From contig NZ_JACRVU010000021.1 of NCBI RefSeq assembly GCF_018811945.1, forward strand, positions 1 through 44,606: 44,606 nt of DNA, read 5' to 3'. Position numbers and translations under genes: made by a program. Of this stretch, positions 32,799-42,360 are shown piece by piece; the first letter of the stretch is position 1; every line of letters starts with the position of its first letter. Below the pieces are notes generated by a model that worked only from the letters and a program-made list of their open reading frames with translations, was not told where the DNA came from and did not search any database. Origin of the DNA: Gluconobacter sp. P1C6_b (lineage in GTDB: Bacteria > Pseudomonadota > Alphaproteobacteria > Acetobacterales > Acetobacteraceae).

Positions 32799-33557
32799 AT
32801 GCAGGCAAGCATTGCGGAAATTAAGTTTCAAAGCGAGGTGGTTTCACCGTGGATAGGTTTGCCATTTAACAAGTTCTTACGTCCTGTTGGGATATTAAAA
32901 GAGTTAACAATAAGTAAAGAAATATCGTTAAAGCTGACGAAAACCAGAAGGCTATGGTCTCACAACGAGACGACACTGCTCACGAAAATCTATCCGACGG
33001 ACACGGCGATCAAGGTCATTGCCGAGCGGCTCGGCAGAACTCCGCAGGCGGTCGCGAACAAGGCAAAGCGACTGGGCTTGCGCCGTCCGCTGACGCTGAA
33101 GCGCCAACGTGCTGCACAAGCTCGAAAAAATACCGACACCGTTCATGAACGATACAACAGTCCTGCATCAGCAATACCGGGCGCGTTTCCAAAAACAGCG
33201 TCTGGAAGAGCCATCTGGAACACACAGTCCCTGCATCTTTTGGCTGATCTCTGGAAAAGGCTTTATTCGCCTGCCTTTATCGCTGAATACTTCGGACTGA
33301 AGTATAATACCGTGTGCATGGCCGCTAAAAGGGCGGGGCTTCCAAGCCGGGCTGGTTTCACACTGTTACGCACTTCTCCGACCGAAAACCCGTTTGCTGT
33401 TGCCGAAAATGCAACACTCGCCAGCCAGATGATCGCAAGGACCTGTGGCATCACGAACACAGTGTTTTTCCAGCATCCGAAAGATCGCCGCCAGCAGCAT
33501 TACAGCTACCTCGGCAGTCGTCTTGTCGAGCGCCGCGCGTCGGGATGCTTCCATTGA
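32799..33557 (+). CDS. DNA-binding regulator with two SANT/GcrA-like helix-turn-helix repeats
   Basis: A 252-residue protein at the head of the rightward operon. The first HTH repeat is RRLWSHNETTLLTKIYPT through VIAERLGRTPQAVANKAKRLGL (about residues 50-95). The second, GRAIWNTQSLHLLADLWKRL through IAEYFGLKYNTVCMAAKRAGL (about 135-180), has the same Trp and 'N/A-K-R-GL' pattern. Two tandem repeats on one chain would suit a paired operator. The stop overlaps the dotI/traM start (TGATG), so the regulator is coupled to the operon it presumably controls. The first 45 residues are unrelated and rich in Lys and Ile. Confidence 0.6.
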   Translation: MQASIAEIKFQSEVVSPWIGLPFNKFLRPVGILKELTISKEISLKLTKTRRLWSHNETTLLTKIYPTDTAIKVIAERLGRTPQAVANKAKRLGLRRPLTLKRQRAAQARKNTDTVHERYNSPASAIPGAFPKTASGRAIWNTQSLHLLADLWKRLYSPAFIAEYFGLKYNTVCMAAKRAGLPSRAGFTLLRTSPTENPFAVAENATLASQMIARTCGITNTVFFQHPKDRRQQHYSYLGSRLVERRASGCFH

Positions 33558-34204
33558 TGCGTAACGCGTCCGCTGCCATCAGCCGGAGACTTCTCGATCC
33601 GGAGTTCCTCCAGCGCATCGTCAAGCGCGTTCTCATTGCCTTTTCGGGCAGTCTGATCCTCAACGTCATTCTGGGACTGGCCCTTACCGTATCGGTAATG
33701 AAAACACCGCACGTCCGTTACATTTATCATGACTCGCTTGGGAAACCCCGGGAGCTGATCGTCACGGACCAGCCATATTTTTCTGACTCCGAGGTCATCA
33801 ACTGGGCCGCGAGGAAAGTCACCAATCTTTATACGATGGATTTCGTGACTTACGCCAAGCATCTGGATGCCTCTGCGAAAGACTTCGACCTTCCCGCATG
33901 GAACGCCTGGGCTCAGTCCTTTTCCGGGCCGGGAAATATTGATTTCATCAAGGCCAAACGTGTCTTCCTGACCGCCACGCCGAAGAGTGCGCCATCAATA
34001 CGATCCGAAGGAAAAACGAGAAGTGGCGACTATGAGTGGCACGTCTCATTTCCAATGCTGCTCAAATGGGAGAATGCCTCCGGCTCGACCACCAACCTTC
34101 TTTCGGTGGATGTGACGATCAGGCGCACCAACAGCCCCGAGCATCCTGACGGGCTTGTCATCACAGAACTCAACGCGCCTCGCGCCGCCGATAACGGGGG
34201 CTGA
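33557..34204 (+). CDS. traM: DotI/IcmL/TraM-like inner-membrane protein of the secretion system
   Basis: A 215-residue protein. One N-terminal membrane helix (LIAFSGSLILNVILGLALTV) is followed by a periplasmic DotI-type domain with VRYIYHDSLGKPRELIV, SDSEVINWAARKVTNLYTMDFV and RKTHE-like downstream strands. The length matches the family. ATG 33557 overlaps the previous stop (TGATG); ATG 33545 is an alternative adding four residues. It stands first in the order DotI-DotH-DotG, the same as TraM-TraN-TraO of IncI plasmids. Confidence 0.85.
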   Translation: MRNASAAISRRLLDPEFLQRIVKRVLIAFSGSLILNVILGLALTVSVMKTPHVRYIYHDSLGKPRELIVTDQPYFSDSEVINWAARKVTNLYTMDFVTYAKHLDASAKDFDLPAWNAWAQSFSGPGNIDFIKAKRVFLTATPKSAPSIRSEGKTRSGDYEWHVSFPMLLKWENASGSTTNLLSVDVTIRRTNSPEHPDGLVITELNAPRAADNGG

Positions 34205-35131
34205 ATGAACATCACAGTTAGAGCGGTCATCGGGCTTCTGCTGCTAGCAGTTCCCGAAACGGTGGTTTGCGCGCAGACCACGCGGGACAGCAACGGCGCG
34301 CTACGGGTCGATCCCATTTATGAAGGCTTGCCGCCGCCTCCCAGCGCAATGCAACACTTCTATGACCGGGTCGATCAGGGCCAGAAGAACCTGGACGCAG
34401 CAGAAGATCCTCACCGTCTGGCCACCCCTGTGTCGCGGTCTGTGCGGATCTCCCTTGCCCCGGGTGCTCAGACCAACATCATCAGGATTGCGCAGGATTA
34501 TCCCGCCGCCATCACGTTTCTCGATGAAACGGGTCAATCCTGGCCGATTGCCTGGGATATCGCCACCAACAAGAGCGGCGGCTGTGACGCCCATGGTCAG
34601 GGACAGAACTCCGCCGTGCGCAGTGTCGGGATCAATGCGTGTGTTCCGGAAGCCGGCTCGAACGTCCTGCAGCTGACCCCCGTCTCGCGTTATGCTCATG
34701 GCGGTGTTCTGGTCAATCTCAAGGGCGCGCCAAAGCCGATCTCCTTCATGATCATCAGTGGAACGGGCGCCTATGACGCGGACCTGACGGTGCGCGTTGC
34801 CGCACGCGGACCAAATGCGAAGGATGCGCCCAATTCCGAGCCCGACGCACCGGCTACGGGCGATCGCAACCTCGAAGCCATGCTCGATGGCGCGGCACCG
34901 GCCGATGCCGTTCCGCTGCGTGTTGCTGGCGTCAGCCCGGACCGGATCCGGGCATGGAAGCTCGGCGACAAGATGTACCTTCGCACGGATTACACGCCGA
35001 TTTCTCCCGCCCCAAGCGCCCATGAGACCGAGTACGGCATCGGAATTTACGAAATCCCCGAGACATCAAACGTGCTCCTGTCTTCAGGCGCCCGGATCAT
35101 CTCTGCGACACTATCGGAGGACGGCCCGTGA
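34205..35131 (+). CDS. traN: DotH/IcmK/TraN-like outer-membrane core protein
   Basis: A 308-residue exported protein with a signal peptide (about residues 1-22). An N-terminal linker follows (LPPPPSAMQHFYDRVDQGQK). Then comes a beta-rich VirB9-like domain: SRSVRISLAPGAQTNIIRIA, then PAAITFLDETGQSWPIAWDI. These are signature features of DotH. The C-terminal part has LRTDYTPISPAP. With DotG it forms the core complex ring. The gene starts directly after the dotI/traM stop and overlaps the next gene as GTGA. Confidence 0.88.
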   Translation: MNITVRAVIGLLLLAVPETVVCAQTTRDSNGALRVDPIYEGLPPPPSAMQHFYDRVDQGQKNLDAAEDPHRLATPVSRSVRISLAPGAQTNIIRIAQDYPAAITFLDETGQSWPIAWDIATNKSGGCDAHGQGQNSAVRSVGINACVPEAGSNVLQLTPVSRYAHGGVLVNLKGAPKPISFMIISGTGAYDADLTVRVAARGPNAKDAPNSEPDAPATGDRNLEAMLDGAAPADAVPLRVAGVSPDRIRAWKLGDKMYLRTDYTPISPAPSAHETEYGIGIYEIPETSNVLLSSGARIISATLSEDGP

Positions 35132-36381
35132 GCGAAGCTCATCCAGAACCGGCCGCATCTGCAAGCGGCCTTGCCACCAGTTTCAAGGCGTCTCGTCGCC
35201 CGGCCTTCGCGGCCGCAGGCCTTCTCGTTTTTGCCGCGGGGGGATGGTACATGATGAGCCACGGCTCGACGCCAAAACCGAAGTCGGCGGCTTTGCAGAC
35301 CCCAAATCTTGCGCCGCCAGCCGGCGGAAACAACCACTCCGACAAGCTCGACAACGCAACGCTTGAGAAGGAAAAGGCTGATGCCGACGCCGCAAAGGCC
35401 AGTGGACGCTCTTTTGCAAGCGCGCTGACGACGAGCAGGCCATTGGGGGACGATAAAGCCCCTCTGCTGGGTCGGATGCCTGGCACTGGTTCTGCAACAA
35501 CTGCCGGCGTAACGCCCCCTGGGACGCCTCGGCCAGCCACACCTCCGCCTCCTGCGGTTAATCAGTTCACGCGCGCGCCGGAAGGCACAAAGACTGTCTC
35601 CGAACGGCCCGCCAGCCGGGAGCGGCTGGCAGGAGAACTCTCCGAGGCACAGGAGGTCGAGCTGTTGGCTGCGTGGAGCGGCAGGCCCGCTTCACTGGAC
35701 ATGGAACTTCCAGCGGAAACCGCGGCGGCAGGTGGCCACAGGCAGGACAGCACGTCTTTCACGCAGGAGCCACAGGCGACCGCCTCAGGTGAAACCGGCT
35801 CACAGCAGAATGTGGCGACCGTGAAATCGGCAACCCACAGGCTCCTCGCTGCGGGAAGGGGCGTTTATGGCCATTCTCTTCTTGGTATCAACAGCGACTA
35901 TCCCGGTACTCCGGTTCTCGTCGAAATTGATTCAGGACCACTCGCTCATGACAGGCTGTCGGGGTCCTTTGAGCGTAAGGACGAACGTCTGGTCATCAAG
36001 TTCGATAAACTCATGATCGGTGACAGCGATCCTCTGCCGGTTTCAGCCTATGCCGTCGCACCCGACACCATGGAAACCGGGCTTGCCTCGGAAGTTCACG
36101 AACATCTCCCGACGCGTATCTTTCTTCCGGCCGCGGCGGCTTTTGTCGAAGGTCTCGGCAACGCGATGCAGAACTCAAACACAAACAGTGTGACCAGCGG
36201 GCTGGGCGTGAGTTCGTTCACGCACCTGACCTTACCTCAACAGCTTGGTGTTGCTGCCGGACGGGCTGGACAGGAAATGGGCCAGATCCTGCAAAAGCAA
36301 ACCCCTCAGAACCCTACAGTCCTTCTTCATAAGGATGATCCTATCGGGGTGATTTTCACGGAGCCTCTGGACGCCCCCTGA
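35128..36381 (+). CDS. traO: DotG/IcmE/TraO-like (VirB10-like) core protein
   Basis: A 417-residue protein with GTG start 35128. An N-terminal membrane helix (PAFAAAGLLVFAAGGWYMMS, about 29-48) is followed by a long disordered linker. The C-terminal VirB10-like domain has SATHRLLAAGRGVYGHSLLG, GTPVLVEIDSGPLAHDRLSG and DDPIGVIFTEPLD. It spans both membranes and links the inner complex to the outer ring. It is shorter than Legionella DotG because the pentapeptide repeats are lacking, as in plasmid TraO proteins. Confidence 0.88.
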   Translation: MSEAHPEPAASASGLATSFKASRRPAFAAAGLLVFAAGGWYMMSHGSTPKPKSAALQTPNLAPPAGGNNHSDKLDNATLEKEKADADAAKASGRSFASALTTSRPLGDDKAPLLGRMPGTGSATTAGVTPPGTPRPATPPPPAVNQFTRAPEGTKTVSERPASRERLAGELSEAQEVELLAAWSGRPASLDMELPAETAAAGGHRQDSTSFTQEPQATASGETGSQQNVATVKSATHRLLAAGRGVYGHSLLGINSDYPGTPVLVEIDSGPLAHDRLSGSFERKDERLVIKFDKLMIGDSDPLPVSAYAVAPDTMETGLASEVHEHLPTRIFLPAAAAFVEGLGNAMQNSNTNSVTSGLGVSSFTHLTLPQQLGVAAGRAGQEMGQILQKQTPQNPTVLLHKDDPIGVIFTEPLDAP

Positions 36382-36438
36382 CTGCACTCACAACGGCCTT
36401 TGGCATCCTGCAAGGACGACACAGGAGGGACCATCAGC

Positions 36439-37656
36439 ATGCGAGGAAACGCAATGCGCCGTGAGGACACAGGAGAGGTCGTGGAGATGCTGCGACCGCA
36501 AAAGCGCTCCACGGACCGGACCGGCAAACAGGCCGGGGACGGCCCGATGCCACAGGAGGCAGAGCTGTCAGACAACCGGGCAGATGCGCCGGAGGAAACG
36601 ACAGCGGGCCGCCGCAAGCCTCTGAATGCGCAGGATGGCAAGGAAGATCGTGCCCCGCGCGCGCCACGAAGCAGACTTCTGGTCGGTACCGCTCTGGCGG
36701 TGCTAGGGGTTGGAGGTCTGCTTGGCGGTGCTGTGGCGGTCGGTGCACATTTTGGCGTCCCTATCCCGTTTGTAAATGACAGACCACGCGCATCAATCAC
36801 CACCACACCAGCGGTCCCGTCGGCTCAAAAATCGGCCTTTACGTTGGCACCACCAGCGCTTGGCACGCCCGACGCCCCGGAAAAGCGGACCCAGCAACCC
36901 TCTGTCGCTCAAAACGACGACCCGTTCGGCGGCGAGGGCATGACAGCCCCGGTTGATCCCCCAGCCACCACAAAGCCGACTGAGATCAAAGCGGCCCCAG
37001 TCATTCCCGTGCCGCCCGCCGTCGCGGATGGAGCACCAAACGCCTCTGCGGTGCCACCGAGCCAGGCGGTCTCCACGCCTCAGGCTCAGTCCGCTGTGTC
37101 TGCCGCTCCGGCTGCGGCCCCCGTGGCGTCCATCGCTTCCCCTGCATCCCCTTCACCAGACGCAGCCCTCGAGCTGGAAATGGCCAAACAGCTGAAAGCG
37201 CTGGATGATCATGTGGCGGCCTTGCAGAAAAACGTCGACGCCATGCAGGACAATCTGACGGCGGCGCTGAACCGCGGTCTTGGCGAGTTCAAGGGACGCC
37301 TTGACGAACTTCAGCATCACGAAGACCAGACAGATCGCGCGCTCCAGGCAAGCCAGTCCGCTCTGGCCCATCCGGCTCGTGAACACAGCAGTGCTGTGCC
37401 AGTTGCGCCGCGGGCCGTAAGTGTTGCGCAGCCTCACCCGTCAGCGGAACCAAGTGCGCCGAAAGCCGCACCTGTACATCTGCCCCAGTTCACGGTGCAG
37501 GCGGGAGCGCCAGGAATTGCCATTCTTCAGGACGAACAGGGCAATGCCAGCCGCGTCGAAGCGGGCTCCGTGATCCCCGGATGGGGGCCGGTCATCGCGA
37601 TTACCTCTTCGGGGTCGAGATGGGTCGTTCGCACCCCAAAAGGTCTGATCCACTAA
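36439..37656 (+). CDS. traP: DotF/IcmG/TraP-like inner-membrane protein
   Basis: About 405 residues. ATG 36439 has AGGAGGGA eight nt upstream; the longer TTG frame from 36400 is less likely. A charged cytoplasmic N-terminus is followed by one membrane helix (LVGTALAVLGVGGLLGGAVA), then a long Ala/Pro linker. A coiled coil (LDDHVAALQKNVDAMQDNL) and a C-terminal folded part (PGIAILQDEQGNASRVEAGS) end the protein. Its place after DotG and this layout match TraP/DotF. Sequence similarity in this family is low, so the name rests mainly on context. Confidence 0.65.
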   Translation: MRGNAMRREDTGEVVEMLRPQKRSTDRTGKQAGDGPMPQEAELSDNRADAPEETTAGRRKPLNAQDGKEDRAPRAPRSRLLVGTALAVLGVGGLLGGAVAVGAHFGVPIPFVNDRPRASITTTPAVPSAQKSAFTLAPPALGTPDAPEKRTQQPSVAQNDDPFGGEGMTAPVDPPATTKPTEIKAAPVIPVPPAVADGAPNASAVPPSQAVSTPQAQSAVSAAPAAAPVASIASPASPSPDAALELEMAKQLKALDDHVAALQKNVDAMQDNLTAALNRGLGEFKGRLDELQHHEDQTDRALQASQSALAHPAREHSSAVPVAPRAVSVAQPHPSAEPSAPKAAPVHLPQFTVQAGAPGIAILQDEQGNASRVEAGSVIPGWGPVIAITSSGSRWVVRTPKGLIH

Positions 37657-37657
37657 G

Positions 37658-38203
37658 ATGGAAGGGCTTTTCGACTTCGCTCAGGATCTTGGTGCCGCAC
37701 TGTCCTGGCTGCTTCCGTTCCTTTGCTACGTCGGCGGAGGCTGCTTTCTCCTGAGCGGCGTCATCGGCATCTTTCAGCGCTCATCCATCAGTAACGGGCT
37801 GCTCTCCAAAGGCGTGGTTCCGGAGATGATGATCCTTGTTGGTGCGACTTTCCTGTCGTTCCCCGAGTTTCTCAATATGGGAAACCGGACCCTCGGCTTT
37901 GAGGCCAATGCCGGCATCGGTGCATCATCGAAAGTCAGCTTTTCCTCGGATGCCCTGATGACAGCGGCACAAGGTGGCCCGCTGGCCGCCCTGACAGCCA
38001 TCCTGAATGTCTTTCACGTCTACTTCGCAGCCTACGGCGCACTGATCGTCTATTTCGCGATTGTGCGCCAGATGGGCCGGGCGAAAGGCGCGAACAACAG
38101 TTCCACCGGCCTCAACATGGTCATGGGAATAGCGGGATTCCTCGTGATGAACGCAGACGTCCTTGGTCCTGCACTCCTTAAAGAACTGAAGCTTGTGCAG
38201 TGA
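37658..38203 (+). CDS. traQ: IcmC/TraQ-like inner-membrane protein
   Basis: A 181-residue protein with about four membrane helices: WLLPFLCYVGGGCFLLSGVI, MMILVGATFLSFPEFLN, VFHVYFAAYGALIVYFAIV and VMGIAGFLVMNADVLGP. Size, topology and place after the TraP-like gene match TraQ/IcmC (DotE). Starts 1 nt after the previous stop. A hydrophobic partner follows next (IcmD-like), as in IncI operons. Confidence 0.7.
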   Translation: MEGLFDFAQDLGAALSWLLPFLCYVGGGCFLLSGVIGIFQRSSISNGLLSKGVVPEMMILVGATFLSFPEFLNMGNRTLGFEANAGIGASSKVSFSSDALMTAAQGGPLAALTAILNVFHVYFAAYGALIVYFAIVRQMGRAKGANNSSTGLNMVMGIAGFLVMNADVLGPALLKELKLVQ

Positions 38204-38256
38204 CCCTACACCCCCACCCCACAATCGACGCCCCGAGCGTCTATTCCGGAGTCATT

Positions 38257-38658
38257 ATGACACAGACCTCCCGCACACACCTGAAGCGCTCCCTGATGGT
38301 CGCGGCCCCTGCACTTTCCGCATTGTCGTCTCTTGCTCTCGCCTCCGCAGCACATGCTCAGGCCATTGACGACATCACGCGAGACGCGACCCAAAAAGGG
38401 ATGAACGCCTTTGGTATGGGGCTGAATGCCTTCTGTTTTATTGGTGGTGGCATTCTGCTCGCCATGGCCATCTTCGGCTGGTGGCAGCATCAGCGCAATC
38501 CGAACGCCGGATCGAAGCCTGGCATGATCATCGCTGGCTTCATTTGCGGCGGCGTTCTCCTGGCCTTCCCGTTCCTTGCCAAGACCGCGTCCTTTACGAT
38601 GTTTGGTACCGCGCCGAGCGTCACTGGCGAACAGCAGCAGATGAAGTTCGACAAGTAA
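38257..38658 (+). CDS. traR: IcmD/TraR-like membrane protein
   Basis: A 133-residue protein. ATG 38257 has CGGAG upstream and gives a signal peptide ending near SAAHAQA. Two membrane segments follow (AFCFIGGGILLAMAIFGWW, MIIAGFICGGVLLAFPFLA). This resembles the small IcmD/DotP and TraR proteins. The assignment is by topology and gene order. Confidence 0.65.
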   Translation: MTQTSRTHLKRSLMVAAPALSALSSLALASAAHAQAIDDITRDATQKGMNAFGMGLNAFCFIGGGILLAMAIFGWWQHQRNPNAGSKPGMIIAGFICGGVLLAFPFLAKTASFTMFGTAPSVTGEQQQMKFDK

Positions 38659-38659
38659 G

Positions 38660-39202
38660 ATGCCGTCGTCGCGCCCATTGGCTTCGGCCGCCCCTGAAAG
38701 GTTGACGGTTGAAGATCTGACAGCACCGATGAGCGGGCATTGCACCTGCTGCGAGCACATGCTCGCAGCAGTTACCGTGTCAGGCAGACCCCTCTGTCTG
38801 ACCTGTGCGCCAGCATTCGCGCTCGATGAGCCCGGTATAGACGATGTCGCGACGCTGATCTGGCTCCCGCATCTGGATCAGGGCGCTCTGGGGCGTTGTG
38901 TCACAGCACTTCATGTGGCCGCGAAAACAGCGGGACACACCGTTTACGATCAGGGGCTTTCAGGCGAGGCTCTGAGCGCAAAGCGCGCCTTCGAGGCTCT
39001 TCTGTCCTGCCGCCTCGGGGCACTGGAGAAGATCGGGACGGACCGCCCGTCTTTGTACCGATCCGCTCTGAAAAGCCTCTCCCGTAACCCTTTCCCGGAA
39101 GCTCACGAAACCGGGCTTCGGATCCTCATGCGGGGAACGTGGTTTCCAGACAATCCGCGCCGCTATCTCGACGCGGCTCAAGAATGGGCAGTATCACGCT
39201 GA
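38660..39202 (+). CDS. traT: IcmJ/DotN/TraT-like zinc-binding protein
   Basis: A 180-residue cytoplasmic protein. The N-terminal cysteine cluster (HCTCCEHM, LCLTCAPA) fits the metal-binding centre of IcmJ. The following IDDVATLIWLPHLDQGALGR corresponds to the 'IWLPEM.Q' motif of DotN. IcmJ works with the coupling complex, which recruits substrates. It is 1 nt after the IcmD-like gene and its stop overlaps the ATPase start (TGATG). Confidence 0.78.
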   Translation: MPSSRPLASAAPERLTVEDLTAPMSGHCTCCEHMLAAVTVSGRPLCLTCAPAFALDEPGIDDVATLIWLPHLDQGALGRCVTALHVAAKTAGHTVYDQGLSGEALSAKRAFEALLSCRLGALEKIGTDRPSLYRSALKSLSRNPFPEAHETGLRILMRGTWFPDNPRRYLDAAQEWAVSR

Positions 39203-42200
39203 TGCTACGTAAAAAACCAGCGCACTCAGAGGGGCAGGAGGCACCGCGTCCCGCGCGGTCCAGAGCCTCCCTCTTCGATGGTGTCCTCCGAACGATTGCC
39301 GCTGTATCAACCTTCCTGCATCGGGACGTGACGTCGTTCTGCGATCTGGCAACCTGCGATCAACGCGGCCTGATCACGTTTCAGGGCGATTACGCCACCG
39401 TCATCCGTCTGCGCGGGATGCGGCGGATCGCCAACGGGGCTGAAATCGCCGCGGCATCCTCACGACTTCGTCTGGCTTTGGGAAGTCAGTTCAGTCGGCC
39501 CGGCCATGCTTTGCAGTTCTGCTATGTCGCCGACCCTGAGGGTGTCAGTGAGAGCATCCGGCGAAACCTCGATGAACGACGAACCGTTGCAGGTGCGCTG
39601 AACGCCGATTTTGAAGACATCTTCACGGAACGACAGAAGGTGCTTCCACCTTTCATGCGTCAGGAACGCACGTACCTCGTTCTCTGGACAAGACCTGCAT
39701 GCCTGTCATCGCAGGAGGTGTCCCAGGCCAAACGCGAGCGGGCCAGCAATCTCAAGGGCCTGCCGCCCCTGGGTGATGCTCAGAACCCGCTTCTGGGAAG
39801 CCTTGAGCTCGGGACGATCCATCAGACGTTCGTGCAGGGTACCTGTGATGCTCTGAGCGCAGAAGCGGTGCAGGTCGATATTCTCAGCCCCGAGGAGGGT
39901 CTGCAGGCCATTCGGCATGAACTCTACCCCGATACGATCGGCTCTGCCTGGACACCGTCCACGCCGCTTCGCAAACCGGGCGGAACCGTTCCCGAGACGG
40001 ATGCTCCGACTGACGCGGCCGATGTTCTCTGGCCTCCGCTGCGCGAACAGCTCTTCCGTGACGATGCCAGCACGCCTGACTTCTCCACGGCCCGCATGGG
40101 TGTCTTCGACTGGAGCCCGATCGAACTGACGCGTGTTCCCGAAATGCCGGTACCAGGCGTGAGCAACAAACCGGTCCCGACATTTACCGAGCTTGCAGGG
40201 CGTCTGTCAGGTCGCCGTATGCCGTGGCGGGCAACGGCTTTGATCGAGGGCGTGCGACCGGGCTACATGCTCTGGAAGGACACGATTGCCCAGTTCCTGA
40301 AATTCGGCTCCAACACCCCCATCAACTCAGGGTTCGAAGAGCTGAAGGCCATGCGCAGCCGCCAGAGCGACAGCATCGTCAAGCTGCGCATGGCCTTCGC
40401 GACCCGCTCGTCAACCGGTGATACAGAAGCGCTCCGCACCCGCGCCTCCAGGCTCGAGCAGGCCATTCAATCGTGGGACAGTGCTCAGGCCAGCCGCGTG
40501 TGTGGGGACCCGCTTGCGGGTGTTCTGTCTTCCGTCCCCGGGCTGGCCCTAGCCTCAACCGCACCGCCAACCCCTGGCCCGCTGTCCCAGATTCTGACGA
40601 TGATGCCATGGGCCAGACCGGGGATGCCCTGGTCCGATGGTGCAATGCTGTTCCGCGCGAACGATGGCACCGTGGTTCCCTACGACCCGGCCGGATCGGG
40701 GCGCGAGGCGGTGCTTGACCTGTTCGTAGCACCTTCGCGCCGCGGTAAGTCCATGCTTGCCAACGCCTTGCTTCTCGCAACAGTTTTAAGCCCCGCTGCC
40801 ATGACGTCTCAGGGCGCGCGGCTTCCACTGATTGGCAAGATGGACGTCGGAGATTCCTCCTCCGGCTTTATCGATATGGTCAGGGCCGGACTGAGACAGG
40901 AAGAACGTCACCTTGCGCTTCACATTCCGTTTCAGCTCATTGACGAACACGCCTACAACATTTTCGATACCGAAACCTGTTGTCGCACGCCGCTGCCCTA
41001 TCACCGCACGTTTCTGACGAATTTTCTCGCGCAGATCTGTAAACCGCTCGACGGCTCTGACTTCGAGAGCATGAACCAGCTGATCGACGCACTCATTACG
41101 GCCGCGTATGAGTATTTCTCGGACACTGGTCCCTCCGTCCGTCCCAAGATGTACCGCGAAGGGGTCGATCGCCTCGGCATTGACATGGCCCTCGCGCATC
41201 ACAGGCTTTCCGCAACACGGGCGACGACCTGGTGGGAAGTCGCTGACATGCTGGCAAACGCCGGCGACATGCGTATGGCGCACCGCGCCACCCAGTTTGC
41301 CGTACCGGTCATCAGCGACCTGGTCGAAGTGGTGCGTGAAGAGCGCATCCGGCTGGAGTTCGAGAAGGCAAACCCGACAGGCGGGACAGAGTCCTCCATC
41401 GACGTTTTCAGGCGGTACCTCAATCATTTCGTCGCCAAGTTTCCAAGCCTGACAAAGCCGACACGTCTGGATCTTGGGGCTGCCCGGATTGTCGTCATCG
41501 ACATTGATCGGGTCGCGCCGGAAGGACAGGGAGAGGCGCAGCGCCAGACGGACCTGATGTATCTCCTCGGATTTCAGATCGTCTCGCGGAACTTCTTCCT
41601 TCATCCGGATGATGCCCAATACGTCCCGATCCATGTCCGCCCGTATCATCGCAAACGCTTCGAGGAGTTCCGGGAAAGCTTCAAGCGGATTGAGTGTGAC
41701 GAGTTCCAGAGAACCGCAGGTGCGCCCTTCATCCAGAAGCAGTTTGAAGAGGCCGCACGACGGGGCGCCAAGCTCAATGTGAAAATCGGCCTTGCCAGCC
41801 AGAAGCTAGCAGACTTTGGAGACTATCTCATTTCTCACTCAACCGGACGCTTCATTCTGGGTGCCGGCGACGAAGAGGAAGCCAATGAAATCTGCCAGCG
41901 TTTTCGCCTCAGTTCAGCCGCCCAGGCGATTGTCCGCAATGGACTGAACGGCCCCCGCGCCGATGGAAGCGGTGCCCCGCTCATCTGGCAGACGCGCGTG
42001 AACCACGAACTGTACGAGTTGTTCGTTCTCAATCTTATGGGGCCGATTGAACTGTGGGCGCTGTCCACCAGCCCCAAGGACACCGCCCTGAGACGCCGTC
42101 TCTATGACGCACTCGGGACGACAGAAGCACGTCGACGCCTCGCAAAGGTCTTTCCAAGGGGATCGGCCGAACAGGAAATTGAGCGCCGCGAAGACGTCCG

Positions 42201-42360
42201 GATGAAAGCCGGCCAGGACGCAAGCACCGCCCTTGGCGGCGTGATCGAGGACATTGCCAGAGAACTCAGGGATGGTGTTGGGCTGGGAACGGTCATCCGC
42301 ATGCCCTCTGAGGACGAGGTGTCCGCACTCACAAAGGAGTCCGCCACACTGTCGGCATGA
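39202..42360 (+). CDS. traU: IcmB/DotO/TraU-like ATPase of the secretion system
   Basis: A 1052-residue VirB4-class ATPase, similar in size to IcmB and TraU. An N-terminal domain (TSFCDLATCDQRGLITFQGD) leads into the P-loop APSRRGKS (about residue 514) and a Walker B-like RIVVIDIDRVAPEG. The C-terminal region has FQRTAGAPFIQKQFEEAARRG and FILGAGDEEEANEICQRF. ATG 39202 overlaps the IcmJ-like stop (TGATG); ATG 39184 and ATG 39139 give longer readings into that gene. It powers assembly and transfer. Confidence 0.9.
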   Translation: MLRKKPAHSEGQEAPRPARSRASLFDGVLRTIAAVSTFLHRDVTSFCDLATCDQRGLITFQGDYATVIRLRGMRRIANGAEIAAASSRLRLALGSQFSRPGHALQFCYVADPEGVSESIRRNLDERRTVAGALNADFEDIFTERQKVLPPFMRQERTYLVLWTRPACLSSQEVSQAKRERASNLKGLPPLGDAQNPLLGSLELGTIHQTFVQGTCDALSAEAVQVDILSPEEGLQAIRHELYPDTIGSAWTPSTPLRKPGGTVPETDAPTDAADVLWPPLREQLFRDDASTPDFSTARMGVFDWSPIELTRVPEMPVPGVSNKPVPTFTELAGRLSGRRMPWRATALIEGVRPGYMLWKDTIAQFLKFGSNTPINSGFEELKAMRSRQSDSIVKLRMAFATRSSTGDTEALRTRASRLEQAIQSWDSAQASRVCGDPLAGVLSSVPGLALASTAPPTPGPLSQILTMMPWARPGMPWSDGAMLFRANDGTVVPYDPAGSGREAVLDLFVAPSRRGKSMLANALLLATVLSPAAMTSQGARLPLIGKMDVGDSSSGFIDMVRAGLRQEERHLALHIPFQLIDEHAYNIFDTETCCRTPLPYHRTFLTNFLAQICKPLDGSDFESMNQLIDALITAAYEYFSDTGPSVRPKMYREGVDRLGIDMALAHHRLSATRATTWWEVADMLANAGDMRMAHRATQFAVPVISDLVEVVREERIRLEFEKANPTGGTESSIDVFRRYLNHFVAKFPSLTKPTRLDLGAARIVVIDIDRVAPEGQGEAQRQTDLMYLLGFQIVSRNFFLHPDDAQYVPIHVRPYHRKRFEEFRESFKRIECDEFQRTAGAPFIQKQFEEAARRGAKLNVKIGLASQKLADFGDYLISHSTGRFILGAGDEEEANEICQRFRLSSAAQAIVRNGLNGPRADGSGAPLIWQTRVNHELYELFVLNLMGPIELWALSTSPKDTALRRRLYDALGTTEARRRLAKVFPRGSAEQEIERREDVRMKAGQDASTALGGVIEDIARELRDGVGLGTVIRMPSEDEVSALTKESATLSA

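Noticed and set aside
40786-41649. 287-codon open frame on the minus strand
   Set aside because: Antisense to the IcmB-like ATPase; no motif or ribosome site.
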